NCBI GenBank assembly: GCA_963847665.1
Contig: CAWKAO010000001.1
Span: 124,001-188,000 of the forward strand
Direction: 5' to 3'
Source of the DNA: CAWKAO01 sp963847665
GTDB taxonomy: Bacteria; Actinomycetota; Humimicrobiia; Humimicrobiales; Humimicrobiaceae
DNA length: 64,000 bases
The translations under genes and the position numbers were made by a program. The notes below the pieces were generated by a model that saw only the letters and a program-made list of their open reading frames with translations, had not been told where the DNA came from and did no database searches. Shown piece after piece: positions 1 through 8,407 of the stretch (positions are counted from its first letter, which is position 1; every line of letters starts with the position of its first letter).

Positions 1-224
1 TTCTTATTTGGGAATCTATTGAAAACAAATACTCCCATAGCATGGAAAAATAATCCTATACCCCATCCAAAAAGTGCCCAATAGAACCACCAACCACCAG
101 GATTTGTAAATAAGTTAAGAAGAAACAAGCCAATATTTACAACTACATACACAATAGCATGGGTATAAAACCCTTTGATTTCCTCTACTCTTTTTTTAGC
201 CTTTTCATATTTTTCATCAGCCAT
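1..224 (-). CDS. 2TM-domain small membrane protein, partial
   Basis: Reading the minus strand from an ATG at 224 gives a protein that begins MADEKYEKAKKRVEEIKGFY and runs off the left edge after about 74 residues, so its C-terminus is missing. A charged amphipathic N-terminal helix is followed by two hydrophobic segments separated by a short NPGG-type turn, then FHAMGVFVFNR. This is the layout of the 2TM domain family. A strong AGGAGG ribosome site lies at 231-236. It is a close paralogue of the gene at 56194-56508, sharing the KRVEEIKGFY and GVFVFNR blocks. The family has no assigned function; some members sit next to or are fused to LytTR or histidine-kinase domains. Confidence 0.75.
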   Translation of the reverse strand, partial: MADEKYEKAKKRVEEIKGFYTHAIVYVVVNIGLFLLNLFTNPGGWWFYWALFGWGIGLFFHAMGVFVFNRFPNK

Positions 225-314
225 TTGAAACCTCCTTTCTTAAATTCTTGATTTTATTATATATAGATTGATATATTAAAGGAAATCAATAGTTCTATAA
301 ATTATTGGTTGAGC

Positions 315-335
315 TGGGGAGAGAGGATTCGAACC
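315..335 (-). other. tRNA-Ser-like 3' end fragment (possible attachment-site scar)
   Basis: On the minus strand this stretch reads GGTTCGAATCC followed by TCTCTCC and CCA. It resembles the T-loop, the acceptor 3' strand and CCA of a tRNA-Ser. No D-arm or anticodon arm follows on either side, the T-stem is mismatched and the discriminator base is absent, so this is not a working tRNA. Such 3' scraps are often left where an integrase-borne element inserted in or left a tRNA gene. A transposase remnant lies 130 bases away. Confidence 0.4.
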
Positions 336-468
336 CAATTATTAAGTTAGATAAAAGTGTTTAAGAAATTGTCTTAAATATATGTTTAATTAGCAAAAGG
401 GTACTGAATCGTTAGATTTTATATTAGAGAAGAAATAATAGATTGAAATATTTTAAGAAAAAGCCCCC

Positions 469-612
469 CTACCTATAATGTCGGTAATCCGGCTTATTTG
501 CTCCTGTGGCCAGGCTCCTGGTAAAGTCACCTGGAGTCATATTGTCCAGTGAACTATGGGGCTTTATTGTATGGCGTAGGGAGAGATCCAGTATTCCAGT
601 GTAATTTTGCAC
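469..612 (-). pseudogene. C-terminal remnant of a DDE (IS3/IS481-like) transposase
   Basis: An open frame with no usable start encodes the pattern IKPHSSLDNMTPGDF and ends at a TAG at 469-471. The H-S-S-L-x-x-M-T-P-x-x-F block is the characteristic end of the rve integrase core in IS3 and IS481 family transposases. The DDE catalytic residues and the rest of the gene are missing, and the frame closes about 48 codons upstream of the stop. No terminal inverted repeat pair could be identified. It is a decayed insertion-sequence tail. Confidence 0.55.
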
Positions 613-801
613 TGAAATCCTTTGGGGCATTTTTATATATCATCTCTGCTGAGATATCTTCTTCAGTTGTTTCAATATTGTCTTTTTTACTTATATCGTC
701 TGAAGTAATATCATATATTTTATTATCAGGACCGGAGGGCTTATAACCTGGCATTCTTTTAAATTTGGTTAAATATTTATTATAAATAAAGAGCTTAGGC
801 C
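613..801. other. Intergenic remainder, no supported gene
   Basis: Together with 225-468 this makes up the long gap before rlmN. On the minus strand from 754 there is a short open stretch starting MPGYKPSGPD and rich in D, E and K. It looks protein-like but has no ribosome site and runs out of frame into the transposase remnant. It may be the 5' piece of a gene broken by the insertion sequence. Nothing else is recognisable. Confidence 0.3.
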
Positions 802-1809
802 ATGAGACTTGAAAAAATAGAAGAAATATTAAAAAATGAGAAACCCTACAGGTTGAAACAGGTGGAAAAAGCGCTCTATACAGACCTGGTACAGGATTGG
901 GAAGAGGTCACAGTATTGCCGACATACTTGAGGAGACGACTAAAAGTGGAAGTCCCACTGGATCTTGATCTTGAAGCGGTAAGCTCATCAGGTAGCAATT
1001 CGTTTAAAGCAGTCATCACGCTGGAAGACGGTTTGAAGGTGGAGACTGTGCTGCTCAGGCACAGAGAAAATAGAAATACTGTATGCGTGTCTTCGCAGGT
1101 AGGATGTCCGATGGGATGTGCCTTCTGCAGGACTGCAAGCCTTGAGTTTAAAAGAAATCTCTCATCTTATGAGATCATTGAACAGGTCCTGTTCTTCATG
1201 CATTATTTAAAACCACTTGGCCAGAAAGTGACAAATGTCGTTTTTATGGGTATGGGAGAACCTTTCCTGAACTATGAAAATGTCAGCAGGGCCATAATTA
1301 TGTTAAATTACAAGGACAGATTCAATATCGGGGCAAGAAAGATATCTGTGTCCACGTGCGGCATCTTAGATAAGATAGAGAGATTTTCAATGGAGCACCA
1401 ACAGGTAAATCTTGCCATTTCATTAAATGCCCCTGATGATGAGTTGAGGGCAATATTGATGCCTGTGGCCAGGAATTATCCATTAAAAGAACTGATGTCA
1501 TCGGTAAAAAAATACATCTCAACAACAAACCGCAGGGTGATGTTTGAGTATGTGCTGATAAGGGATCTTAATGATTCTTCACTGCACGCTGTCAGGGTAT
1601 CAGATCTTGTCAGGGGACTACTCTGTTTCGTGAATCTGATACCTTTTAATGGCAATAAAGGATTTACGGCCCCATCAGGTGGGAAGATAAAAGAATTCAA
1701 AAGAATCCTTGAAGAAAATGGCGTTGCAGTCACACAGAGGCAGAGGTTTGGCTCAGATATCAGCGCTGCCTGCGGACAATTAGTGTATACAGAAGAGCAG
1801 GATAGTTAA
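802..1809 (+). CDS. rlmN: Dual-specificity 23S rRNA/tRNA adenine-C2 methyltransferase RlmN
   Basis: Radical-SAM enzyme that methylates C2 of A2503 in 23S rRNA and A37 in some tRNAs. The 335-residue length is usual for the family. The iron-sulfur motif is CPMGCAFC (Cys 102, 106, 109), followed by FMGMGEPFLN and, near the C-terminus, GSDISAACGQL, which holds the Cys that forms the methyl-enzyme intermediate. The related resistance enzyme Cfr shares an R-x-x-FG-x-DI ending, but the GEPFLN motif and the overall pattern favour RlmN. It stands alone, in front of the Tad operon and separated from it by about 240 bases that contain a promoter. Confidence 0.92.
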   Translation: MRLEKIEEILKNEKPYRLKQVEKALYTDLVQDWEEVTVLPTYLRRRLKVEVPLDLDLEAVSSSGSNSFKAVITLEDGLKVETVLLRHRENRNTVCVSSQVGCPMGCAFCRTASLEFKRNLSSYEIIEQVLFFMHYLKPLGQKVTNVVFMGMGEPFLNYENVSRAIIMLNYKDRFNIGARKISVSTCGILDKIERFSMEHQQVNLAISLNAPDDELRAILMPVARNYPLKELMSSVKKYISTTNRRVMFEYVLIRDLNDSSLHAVRVSDLVRGLLCFVNLIPFNGNKGFTAPSGGKIKEFKRILEENGVAVTQRQRFGSDISAACGQLVYTEEQDS

Positions 1810-1995
1810 AGATATTTAAAAGCTCGGTGTGAGCACTGTGAGTACACAATTTTTCATCTCATGACCCTGATATTTCAATATTACTTTCACTAGTAAGCGC
1901 TGCCGATAATCCTACCGTATTAATCAAATAAAAAAAATTGTTTCATTTTAGATGCTCTCAGTTTTGAAATAGCTAAAAAATTTCTTATTTATGCA

Positions 1996-2024
1996 TTTAC
2001 ATAATTATCCAATTATGCTATTAT
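1996..2024 (+). promoter_or_regulatory. Sigma-70-type promoter of the Tad pilus operon
   Basis: TTTACA at 1996-2001 and TATTAT at 2019-2024 are separated by exactly 17 bases, and TGC directly before the -10 makes it an extended -10. The predicted start near 2031 leaves a leader of about 18 bases, with GAGAGGA at 2034-2040 as ribosome site for cpaB. Confidence 0.6.
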
Positions 2025-2048
2025 ATCAAAAGTGAGAGGACATATTTA

Positions 2049-2822
2049 ATGAACAGACTATTTTTAATATTGAGACAAAAACTATTTATTGTCATTTTTA
2101 TAGTTGCAGTAGCATCAGGAGCTATTGTGCTTTATCTATATATTAGCAATATAAGCAGGGACAGCGGTTATGATATGAAAAATCCTGAGGTCTATGTAGC
2201 AAATACTGATATTGCTGCAGGCACTGAAATAACTGAGGACCTCATCGGACTAAAGATGATAACTGAAAATATTAACTCCGAAAAATTTATAACCTCAGCA
2301 GAAGATGTAATAGGAGAGAAAACAAACTGCGCCATTCTGGCTGGTGAAATAATATCGATTGAAAAGCTGGACAGTGCGGATCTAAAAGAAGAGAAATATT
2401 TAAGGTTGTCTTCATATATTCCAGAAAACAGCAGAGCTGTAAATATCCCTGTAAATTATTATGGTGAAAAGTTAATGATCGAATGTGGTGATAAGATCGA
2501 TCTGATAACTACTTATTATGATAAAACATTAGACGATCTTGCATCAAAAACATTATTATCAGGTAAAGAAGTCATGTTGATAGAAGGAAAATCAGATATT
2601 CAAGAGACTGTTGAAGGAAGAGTAGGATCTGAAGGGAAGACCGAAAGTACAGGTATTTTCCAGGATGTGCTCGGAAGCAATATTGGGAGCTCTCCAGTAG
2701 CACACAATGTTGTTATAACTCTTTACCTGAGTAAAGACGAAGTTGAAAATGTCTTTCTTGCTCTGGAATCCGGTGTGCTTAATATGGCTATATGCCCTGG
2801 AAGGCAGTATGCAGGATTATGA
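2049..2822 (+). CDS. cpaB: Flp pilus assembly protein CpaB/RcpC
   Basis: First gene of the Tad operon. An N-terminal membrane segment (about residues 10-32) is followed by a SAF domain (about residues 48-110, with PEVYVANTDIAAGTEIT and the characteristic AGE-x-I) and an RcpC-like C-terminal part. CpaB proteins anchor the Tad machine at the cell surface; in diderms they contact the secretin, which this cluster does not have. Length (257 residues) is normal. The ATG has GAGAGGA eight bases upstream. Confidence 0.85.
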   Translation: MNRLFLILRQKLFIVIFIVAVASGAIVLYLYISNISRDSGYDMKNPEVYVANTDIAAGTEITEDLIGLKMITENINSEKFITSAEDVIGEKTNCAILAGEIISIEKLDSADLKEEKYLRLSSYIPENSRAVNIPVNYYGEKLMIECGDKIDLITTYYDKTLDDLASKTLLSGKEVMLIEGKSDIQETVEGRVGSEGKTESTGIFQDVLGSNIGSSPVAHNVVITLYLSKDEVENVFLALESGVLNMAICPGRQYAGL

Positions 2823-2852
2823 AAATAAATTCAGGTAGAAAGGGGGTAGTAA

Positions 2853-3617
2853 TTGCCTGCGGATAGTGAGATCTTAAGAGATTCAAAAATAATACTGCTT
2901 TCCGGAACAAAAGGTGGATGTGGCTGCAGTTTTATTGCAAATACTGTTGCAAGTTTTCTGGCAATGAAAAAAAGTAAAAACATCCTACTTCTGGATTTAA
3001 ATGCAGGCAAAAAGGATTCCAGAGTGATCTTTGATCTGGACACTACTGATAACAGGGATCTGGGAGACATAAGTGAAAATATTAAGGATATAGACATTTC
3101 AGCTTTAAAAAGACTGGTAGTAAATTTTGATAATAGCCTTAATATCATATTACCATCCCTGAAATTTGAAAAAGATAATGAGTTACATGAAGAGGGCCTT
3201 ATGAGTTTTTTAAAGATATTATCAGAGACCTTTGATCTTATAATCATAGATTTCCCTTATTATAAGTTTCTGGCCCCCTGCAGGATCTTGCTTGAGATGA
3301 TAGATAAACTGGTGCTTGTTTCTCAGGCGGACATAGTCTCAATAAATAATATGAGTAGCATTATAAAAAATTTAGATCTTGAGAATACACCTGTTAATTT
3401 TGAAATAGTGATCAATAAATTTAATCTTAAGCAGATGATATCTCCAGCACGGATAATCAATATTCTTAAATATCCTATTAATACTTTTATACCTTATGAC
3501 AGGGATATTGAGCTTTTATATCTTATGCAGGGGCCTTTTCCTGTCTTTAAATACAATCTCAGAATAGTCAAGAGCATATGTTGCCTGGCAGAGGGTCTAT
3601 TTGAAATTATTAACTGA
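2853..3617 (+). CDS. cpaE: Tad pilus MinD-like ATPase CpaE/TadZ
   Basis: P-loop ATPase of the MinD/ParA type that positions the Tad secretion platform. The deviant Walker A motif reads GTKGGCGCS near residue 19, followed by LLLDLNAG and later LIIIDFPYY as the Walker B region. There is no N-terminal receiver-like domain, so it is a short TadZ of 254 residues. Start is TTG at 2853, with AAAGGGGG at 2839-2846. The last 17 bases overlap tadA, which suggests translational coupling. Confidence 0.8.
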   Translation: MPADSEILRDSKIILLSGTKGGCGCSFIANTVASFLAMKKSKNILLLDLNAGKKDSRVIFDLDTTDNRDLGDISENIKDIDISALKRLVVNFDNSLNIILPSLKFEKDNELHEEGLMSFLKILSETFDLIIIDFPYYKFLAPCRILLEMIDKLVLVSQADIVSINNMSSIIKNLDLENTPVNFEIVINKFNLKQMISPARIINILKYPINTFIPYDRDIELLYLMQGPFPVFKYNLRIVKSICCLAEGLFEIIN

Positions 3618-4806
3618 TTTATCAAGAGATATTTTTAATGAAATGAACAGAGAAATCAAAATCGAAAATACAAAAAATACAATATTAACCAGTATTACAA
3701 ATGAAATAGTCAAGATCCTCGATATTGATTCACTCTTAAAATTGACGCCCCCTGGACGTCTGGAGAGACTTTCTTTTGCTATTAAAAAAATAATCAAAGA
3801 GAAAAGAATGGTTATCAGTGACCATAATATAGCAGGTCTTGTAAGAGAGATATACGAAGAGATATTTGAATATGGACCAATAAGTGCTCTTGTCCGGGAC
3901 GATTCTGTTTCTGAGATAATGATAAATAACTGGGATGATATATACATTGAAAAAGCGGACCAACTTATAAAAACTGATTATTCCTTCAGGGGCAGTGATC
4001 AATTAATAAATATGATCGAAAGGATCATCAGTCCACTTGGATTAAGGATCGATGAAAGTTCTCCGATGGTGGACGCAAGGCTCAGGGACGGGTCCAGAAT
4101 AAATGCAGTATTGAACCCTGTGACTTTCAGTGAAATAGCAGTCACTATCAGGAAATTTAAAAAAAATCTTTTAAGCATAGACGACCTGATATCTGCAGGG
4201 ACCTTAAGTAAAAAAATCGCTGAATTTATCAGTGATTGTGTCAAAAATAAATTAAATATAATAGTTTCTGGTGGAAGCTCGACTGGAAAGACTACTCTTC
4301 TAAATATCATTTCAAATTTCATACCTTGTAAAGAAAGAATAGTCAGCATAGAGGACACTCTAGAACTTGATCTTGCACTGAAAAATATTGTAAGGCTCGA
4401 AAGCAGGCCGGCAAATATTGAAGGCGAAGGCGCCGTCACCTTGCGGGATCTTGTAAGAAATGCATTGCGTATGCGGCCTGACCGGATAATCGTAGGGGAG
4501 ATAAGGGGTATCGAGGCAATAGATGTACTTCAGGCTATGAATACCGGCCATGAAGGATCGATGACCACAGTTCATGCTAATAACCCGATGGATCTTATTT
4601 CACGTTTGGAAGCGATGCTTTTAATGTCAGGTATAAACCTGACACCTTCTTCTGCTCGTCAGATAATATTATCTTCCATAGATATAGTAATACATCTTGA
4701 AAGAAAAACATCGGGTAAAAGATTTATATCAAAGATAAGTAAATTTATAAAGAGTGGTATGGAAATAGGAGAAAGTACCACCCTGACCGTAAAAGATATT
4801 TTTTAG
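3601..4806 (+). CDS. tadA: Tad pilus assembly ATPase TadA/CpaF
   Basis: Hexameric type II/IV secretion ATPase that powers Flp pilus assembly. The Walker A is GGSSTGKTT near residue 224, the Walker B is RIIVGEIRG near 295, and the Asp/His boxes include GHEGSMTTVHANNP. The N-terminal domain with the typical SPMVDARLRDGSR motif is complete. It begins with TTG inside the end of cpaE and ends 17 bases before tadB. Length (401) is a little short for the family but nothing essential is missing. Confidence 0.92.
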   Translation: MKLLTDLSRDIFNEMNREIKIENTKNTILTSITNEIVKILDIDSLLKLTPPGRLERLSFAIKKIIKEKRMVISDHNIAGLVREIYEEIFEYGPISALVRDDSVSEIMINNWDDIYIEKADQLIKTDYSFRGSDQLINMIERIISPLGLRIDESSPMVDARLRDGSRINAVLNPVTFSEIAVTIRKFKKNLLSIDDLISAGTLSKKIAEFISDCVKNKLNIIVSGGSSTGKTTLLNIISNFIPCKERIVSIEDTLELDLALKNIVRLESRPANIEGEGAVTLRDLVRNALRMRPDRIIVGEIRGIEAIDVLQAMNTGHEGSMTTVHANNPMDLISRLEAMLLMSGINLTPSSARQIILSSIDIVIHLERKTSGKRFISKISKFIKSGMEIGESTTLTVKDIF

Positions 4807-4823
4807 ACTTAAAGGCAGGTATT

Positions 4824-5555
4824 TTGATTTTAAGGATATATGATTTTTTTATAAGGAAATCTTCCGGGGTAAGAACAGCTTTAAAAATACTTCTCTTTGT
4901 GATCATTGCTTTAATATTTTTATTCATCTTCAGAAATCCTGTCTTTGCTATTTTTCTGGGTATCTGTATTTCCCTGGGTATTTCTGAGATAGCACGTTCC
5001 ATAAATGAAAGAAGACTGGAAGTGCTTCATTCACAGTTAATAGAATTTTTAATCAATATGATAGTGATGGTAAGAGCCGGAAGAAATGTAAGAAACATAA
5101 TAATCGAGTCAGTGAACTGGACAAAAGACCCTCTCCGTTTTTATTTAAAAAACCTCGCAAGTGAATTAGAATTAAATGTCCTGTTTGATATTGCATTGGA
5201 TGACTTTGCAAAAAGTTGTTCAAGCAGGGAAGCAATACTCCTTGTAACTGCTCTAAAATTAAACAACAGGATCGGTGGTGACCTGGTCTTTGTTCTTGGT
5301 AATATAGTAGAGACACTGCAGGAAAGTCTTCGCTTCAGGTCAAATGCCCGTACCATTACACTGCAGAGCAGGTATTCCGGTACAATAATCGCCCTTCTTC
5401 CTGTTATAATCCTGTTTTTTCTTTTCTTCTTTATTAGAGGGTCCCTCCAGGAATTCTTTTCCAGTAGGGCGGGCAATATCTTGATCATTGCAGGAGGCAT
5501 TCTGGAGATCCTGGGAATTATTTCGATAAGGAAAATACTGACCCAAAAGAGTTGA
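4824..5555 (+). CDS. tadB: Tad pilus inner-membrane platform protein TadB
   Basis: Type II secretion F-domain protein that forms the membrane platform under the pilus together with TadC. Hydrophobic segments are seen near residues 20-55 and again near 190-235, flanking a cytoplasmic helical domain with a LALLVTAL-like core. At 243 residues it lacks the longer N-terminus of some TadB proteins. Start is TTG at 4824 after AAAGGCAGG. It follows tadA directly and is followed by tadC after three bases. Confidence 0.8.
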   Translation: MILRIYDFFIRKSSGVRTALKILLFVIIALIFLFIFRNPVFAIFLGICISLGISEIARSINERRLEVLHSQLIEFLINMIVMVRAGRNVRNIIIESVNWTKDPLRFYLKNLASELELNVLFDIALDDFAKSCSSREAILLVTALKLNNRIGGDLVFVLGNIVETLQESLRFRSNARTITLQSRYSGTIIALLPVIILFFLFFFIRGSLQEFFSSRAGNILIIAGGILEILGIISIRKILTQKS

Positions 5556-5558
5556 TAT

Positions 5559-6458
5559 ATGTTATATCTGATGACCCCAATATTATTTTATTTATTTATT
5601 GTTGCTGGTTTATTTTTTATGTTAAAAAACATTACAAATAGCAGGAGGCTTAGATATTTAAAGATCCAGTTACAGGACAAGACGACAGGTAAAAAAAACA
5701 ATAAAATAAAAGGAATCTTTGCTATTATCGCAGGCAGGGTTGGAGACTTTTTTTCTAAAATCACAAATGAAAGATTCAGGAGAAAATATGAAAGATCCAT
5801 TGAGTTTATAAGATCATACCAGGATATCAATTTTGATTTTAATATATTGTTCGGATATAAAATATTATCTGCATTATGTGGATTTCTCATAGCTCTTTTC
5901 GCACTGGAAAAATTATTCTATCTGATACCTGGATTGATATGCCTTTTTTTAACAGGTTTTTTTATACCCGACATAGTCATTAAAATATTGATATCCAGAA
6001 AACTTGAAGAGTTTAATTTAGACCTTCCTTATGTGATAGACCTTTTATACATTACTTCACTGTCAGGACAAAATATTTATAATTCGATCAAAATACTTAT
6101 ACAAAAATATAATGGCGCAATTGCTTCTGAGCTTCAAAGGTTTTTAAGAGAACTTGAATTGGGACTTGGGAGGGAACAGGCTTATGAAAATGCAATTAGC
6201 AGAAATAATCCTGATGGTTTTAAAAATCTGCTCTTTTTACTTATGCAGGCAGAAAAATTCGGTTCAAAGACCAGTGAGATATTGAAGCAAAAATCAAAGT
6301 ATTTAAGATTCGAGACGGCTCAGAAGGTCGAAGCGGAATCAAGAAGAGTATCTGTATTTTTAATATTTCCACTTGTATTTTTTATACTGCCGGCCTTTAT
6401 TTTGCTTGTAGGTGGTCCACTAATATTTTCTATAGCCGGCAGTTTTAAAGTTGTATAA
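5559..6458 (+). CDS. tadC: Tad pilus inner-membrane platform protein TadC
   Basis: Second F-domain platform protein. Membrane segments are visible at about residues 5-22, 105-145 and 265-292, with the conserved cytoplasmic segment LDLPYVIDLLYITSLSGQ between. Length (299) is usual. ATG is three bases after the tadB stop, so the two are almost certainly co-translated. Confidence 0.85.
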   Translation: MLYLMTPILFYLFIVAGLFFMLKNITNSRRLRYLKIQLQDKTTGKKNNKIKGIFAIIAGRVGDFFSKITNERFRRKYERSIEFIRSYQDINFDFNILFGYKILSALCGFLIALFALEKLFYLIPGLICLFLTGFFIPDIVIKILISRKLEEFNLDLPYVIDLLYITSLSGQNIYNSIKILIQKYNGAIASELQRFLRELELGLGREQAYENAISRNNPDGFKNLLFLLMQAEKFGSKTSEILKQKSKYLRFETAQKVEAESRRVSVFLIFPLVFFILPAFILLVGGPLIFSIAGSFKVV

Positions 6459-6557
6459 AGGTAAAAAAATCTTAAAGTTTTTAGTTTTTCTATTATTTAA
6501 AAAGCTTCAATTCTGAAGGGAGGTGACGACTGTAATAATTATTATTCGGGAAAGGGG

Positions 6558-6755
6558 GTGATGAAAATCAATAGTATTTTTAAAAAAACAGATAGAAAGT
6601 CAAAGATGCTAAATGAAAGGGGCCAGTCTACGATGGAATATGCGCTCGTTATGGTAGTGGCCGGAATAATAAGTGCGATACTTGTAGCAGTTGGCAAACC
6701 TATGATAGTCGATATTATTTCGAAGGCATTCAGCAAGATCGCAGAGATGGTCTGA
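6558..6755 (+). CDS. Flp-type pilin subunit
   Basis: Short pilin precursor. A basic leader ends in NERGQSTMEYALVMVVAG: the G-x-x-x-x-EY pattern marks the type IVb prepilin cleavage and assembly site, and one hydrophobic helix follows. It resembles Flp/Fap pilins and the actinobacterial DUF4244 family. The true start is uncertain: GTG 6558, ATG 6561 or a later ATG at 6607 all keep the mature part. Two G-rich ribosome-like sequences lie upstream (6517-6525 and 6551-6559). No prepilin peptidase is present in this window. Confidence 0.75.
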   Translation: MMKINSIFKKTDRKSKMLNERGQSTMEYALVMVVAGIISAILVAVGKPMIVDIISKAFSKIAEMV

Positions 6756-6840
6756 AAATACCAATATGAATGATCTGATCGGGAAGCAGTCTTTAAAAAA
6801 ATAGTTCTTTGTTCTAATGATCACTAAGTCAATTTAATTA

Positions 6841-7311
6841 ATGCTCAAAAATAGTTTTATGAAAAAGATAAATAAAATAAATCATATTAAAAAAACTTCA
6901 AAATTAAATAAATATATGGCCTCCGGTTCGAAAGCTCAGGCTTCAATTGAGTTTATTCTGGTCATTCCTATTTTAATAATAGTTATTTTGATTGTTTCCC
7001 AGTTAGGTCACTATGTATATCTTCAAAATGTCCTTGAACAGGCAGCGCGCGAAGGTGCAAGAATAATCTCTACAACAAACTCGGACAATGATGCGCGCAA
7101 CCAGATATCTGGTATCTGTAAGACATTGGAAAAAGATAAAATAAATATAGAAATCCAGCCAGATAATAGACACGAGAGAAAAGTAGGGGACAATGTCAGG
7201 GTCACTATCAGCTATCAGCATGGTGGAATTGCAAATATATTTAATTTCCTTACGGGAAATGATTACTTAATAAAAAGTTCAAGTACCATGAGGATGGAAT
7301 GCAACACTTAA
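6841..7311 (+). CDS. TadE-like minor pseudopilin
   Basis: After about 35 basic residues comes AQASIEFILVIPILIIVIL, the TadE signature of a glutamate at position five of a pseudopilin-type membrane helix, then a periplasm-type soluble domain with QAAREGARI. TadE proteins are minor pilus components processed like prepilins. No clear ribosome site precedes ATG 6841; internal ATGs at 6859 or 6916 would give a shorter leader. Its last 13 bases overlap the next gene. Confidence 0.75.
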   Translation: MLKNSFMKKINKINHIKKTSKLNKYMASGSKAQASIEFILVIPILIIVILIVSQLGHYVYLQNVLEQAAREGARIISTTNSDNDARNQISGICKTLEKDKINIEIQPDNRHERKVGDNVRVTISYQHGGIANIFNFLTGNDYLIKSSSTMRMECNT

Positions 7312-7742
7312 AGATAAAACCGGAATCAAATAAAACATCGATCTCCGGGAATATAAGTATTATTTCCCTTATTTCTATTGCAGTAGTCGCATTTATTTTT
7401 TTTATTCTTACGGACATTTGCAGGATTTTTATAATCAGGGAAATGACTAAAAATACTGCAGATGCAATAGCCTTATCCTGTGCACAGGATATACTTTTTT
7501 TTGAAGTCGATAAAACAGAATCCCTAGCTCAGGATATGGCTGAAAGAAATTCATGCAAACTGTTAGAAATCAAGATCTTTTATGACAGGGTATTTGTCTC
7601 TGTGGAAAAAGAATTACATTTTGTTATGCTCAAATCCTTTTATCCTGAAGGCTGTACCATTTCATCTTCTTCTTCTGCAACGGTAATTTTCCCCTGGGAT
7701 GAGAGCTTTGAATACTGTGATTCATACTTGTTCAGCTACTGA
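7299..7742 (+). CDS. TadE-like accessory protein of the pilus cluster
   Basis: Small protein (147 residues) with one N-terminal membrane helix (about residues 20-42) followed by NTADAIALSCAQDI. This matches the short TadE-like proteins that close actinobacterial tad clusters, where a D-x-x-A-L-A/S pattern follows the helix. The remaining part has beta-rich character and a serine-rich stretch near 122-128. It overlaps the preceding TadE gene. Assigned mainly from position and topology. Confidence 0.6.
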   Translation: MQHLKIKPESNKTSISGNISIISLISIAVVAFIFFILTDICRIFIIREMTKNTADAIALSCAQDILFFEVDKTESLAQDMAERNSCKLLEIKIFYDRVFVSVEKELHFVMLKSFYPEGCTISSSSSATVIFPWDESFEYCDSYLFSY

Positions 7743-7771
7743 TTTTTTTAAAAAAATAATGAGGAGGTAAA

Positions 7772-8272
7772 TTGGCAAATATAAATCAAGTATATTTACT
7801 GGGTAACCTGACAAAGGACCCGGAACTAAAATACACCTATGAAGGAATGGCTATTGCAGAGATGGGAATAGCCATAAGCAAAAAATGGAAAGATAATGAT
7901 GGAACCGAGAACAGGATGACAGATTTTTTTAATATTACAGCATGGAACCATTTAGCAGAAAACTGCGCAGGTACTCTTAAAAAAGGAGATAGGGTCTTTG
8001 TAGGAGGGCATCTGAATCTAAGGACCTGGGAAAACAGGGATGGTAAAAAATTCAATATAGTAAATATCACAGCAGATGTAGTATCCAGCAGCCTGGAATT
8101 CTCAGGGGCAAAAGATGATAACAGTAAACAAAAGAAAATTGTTGAGACCATAAAAAACAACGAGGGAGGCAAAAAAGGAAACGACTTGAAAAAAAACACT
8201 GAGAAAGATACTCCTGAAATAAAAAGTATTGATCCTGATGATGAGTTATCAGATGAAGGTGACAGTAGTTGA
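7772..8272 (+). CDS. ssb: Single-stranded DNA-binding protein
   Basis: An OB-fold SSB domain occupies residues 1-110, starting MANINQVYLLGNLTKDPELK and including FFNITAWNHLAENC. A long, charged, low-complexity tail follows. Bacterial SSBs usually end in an acidic tip closing with a hydrophobic pair such as IPF, which recruits repair and replication partners; here the end is DPDDELSDEGDSS, acidic but without that pair. It may be a secondary SSB. TTG start with GAGGAGG nine bases upstream. The placement 29 bases behind a tad gene is unusual. Confidence 0.88.
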   Translation: MANINQVYLLGNLTKDPELKYTYEGMAIAEMGIAISKKWKDNDGTENRMTDFFNITAWNHLAENCAGTLKKGDRVFVGGHLNLRTWENRDGKKFNIVNITADVVSSSLEFSGAKDDNSKQKKIVETIKNNEGGKKGNDLKKNTEKDTPEIKSIDPDDELSDEGDSS

Positions 8273-8335
8273 TAAATTAAGATAAATGGTCAAGAAAAAA
8301 TCTGAAGTCAAAAAGAAAAAGTTTTAAATTATAAA

Positions 8336-8370
8336 AGTCCTGTACAGCTACCAGTACAGGACTTTTTTTT
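8336..8370 (+). terminator. Rho-independent terminator after ssb
   Basis: A perfect 10-bp stem, AGTCCTGTAC (8336-8345) and GTACAGGACT (8354-8363), with an eight-base loop and a run of eight T at 8363-8370. It closes the tad-ssb transcript ahead of ychF. Confidence 0.9.
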
Positions 8371-8395
8371 ATTTTATTTATTTTAAATAAATTAA

Positions 8396-8401
8396 TACAA
8401 T
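8396..8401 (+). promoter_or_regulatory. Candidate -10 box for leaderless ychF
   Basis: TACAAT ends six bases before the ychF ATG at 8408, with no purine-rich ribosome site between. That places the transcription start on or next to the start codon. No convincing -35 is visible. Confidence 0.35.
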
Positions 8402-8407
8402 TACTTT

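Noticed and set aside
554..754. Protein-like open stretch on the minus strand
   Set aside because: No ribosome site, and it runs into the transposase remnant in another frame.
802..1809. Cfr-type resistance methyltransferase
   Set aside because: The ending resembles Cfr, but MGMGEPFLN and the general pattern fit RlmN.
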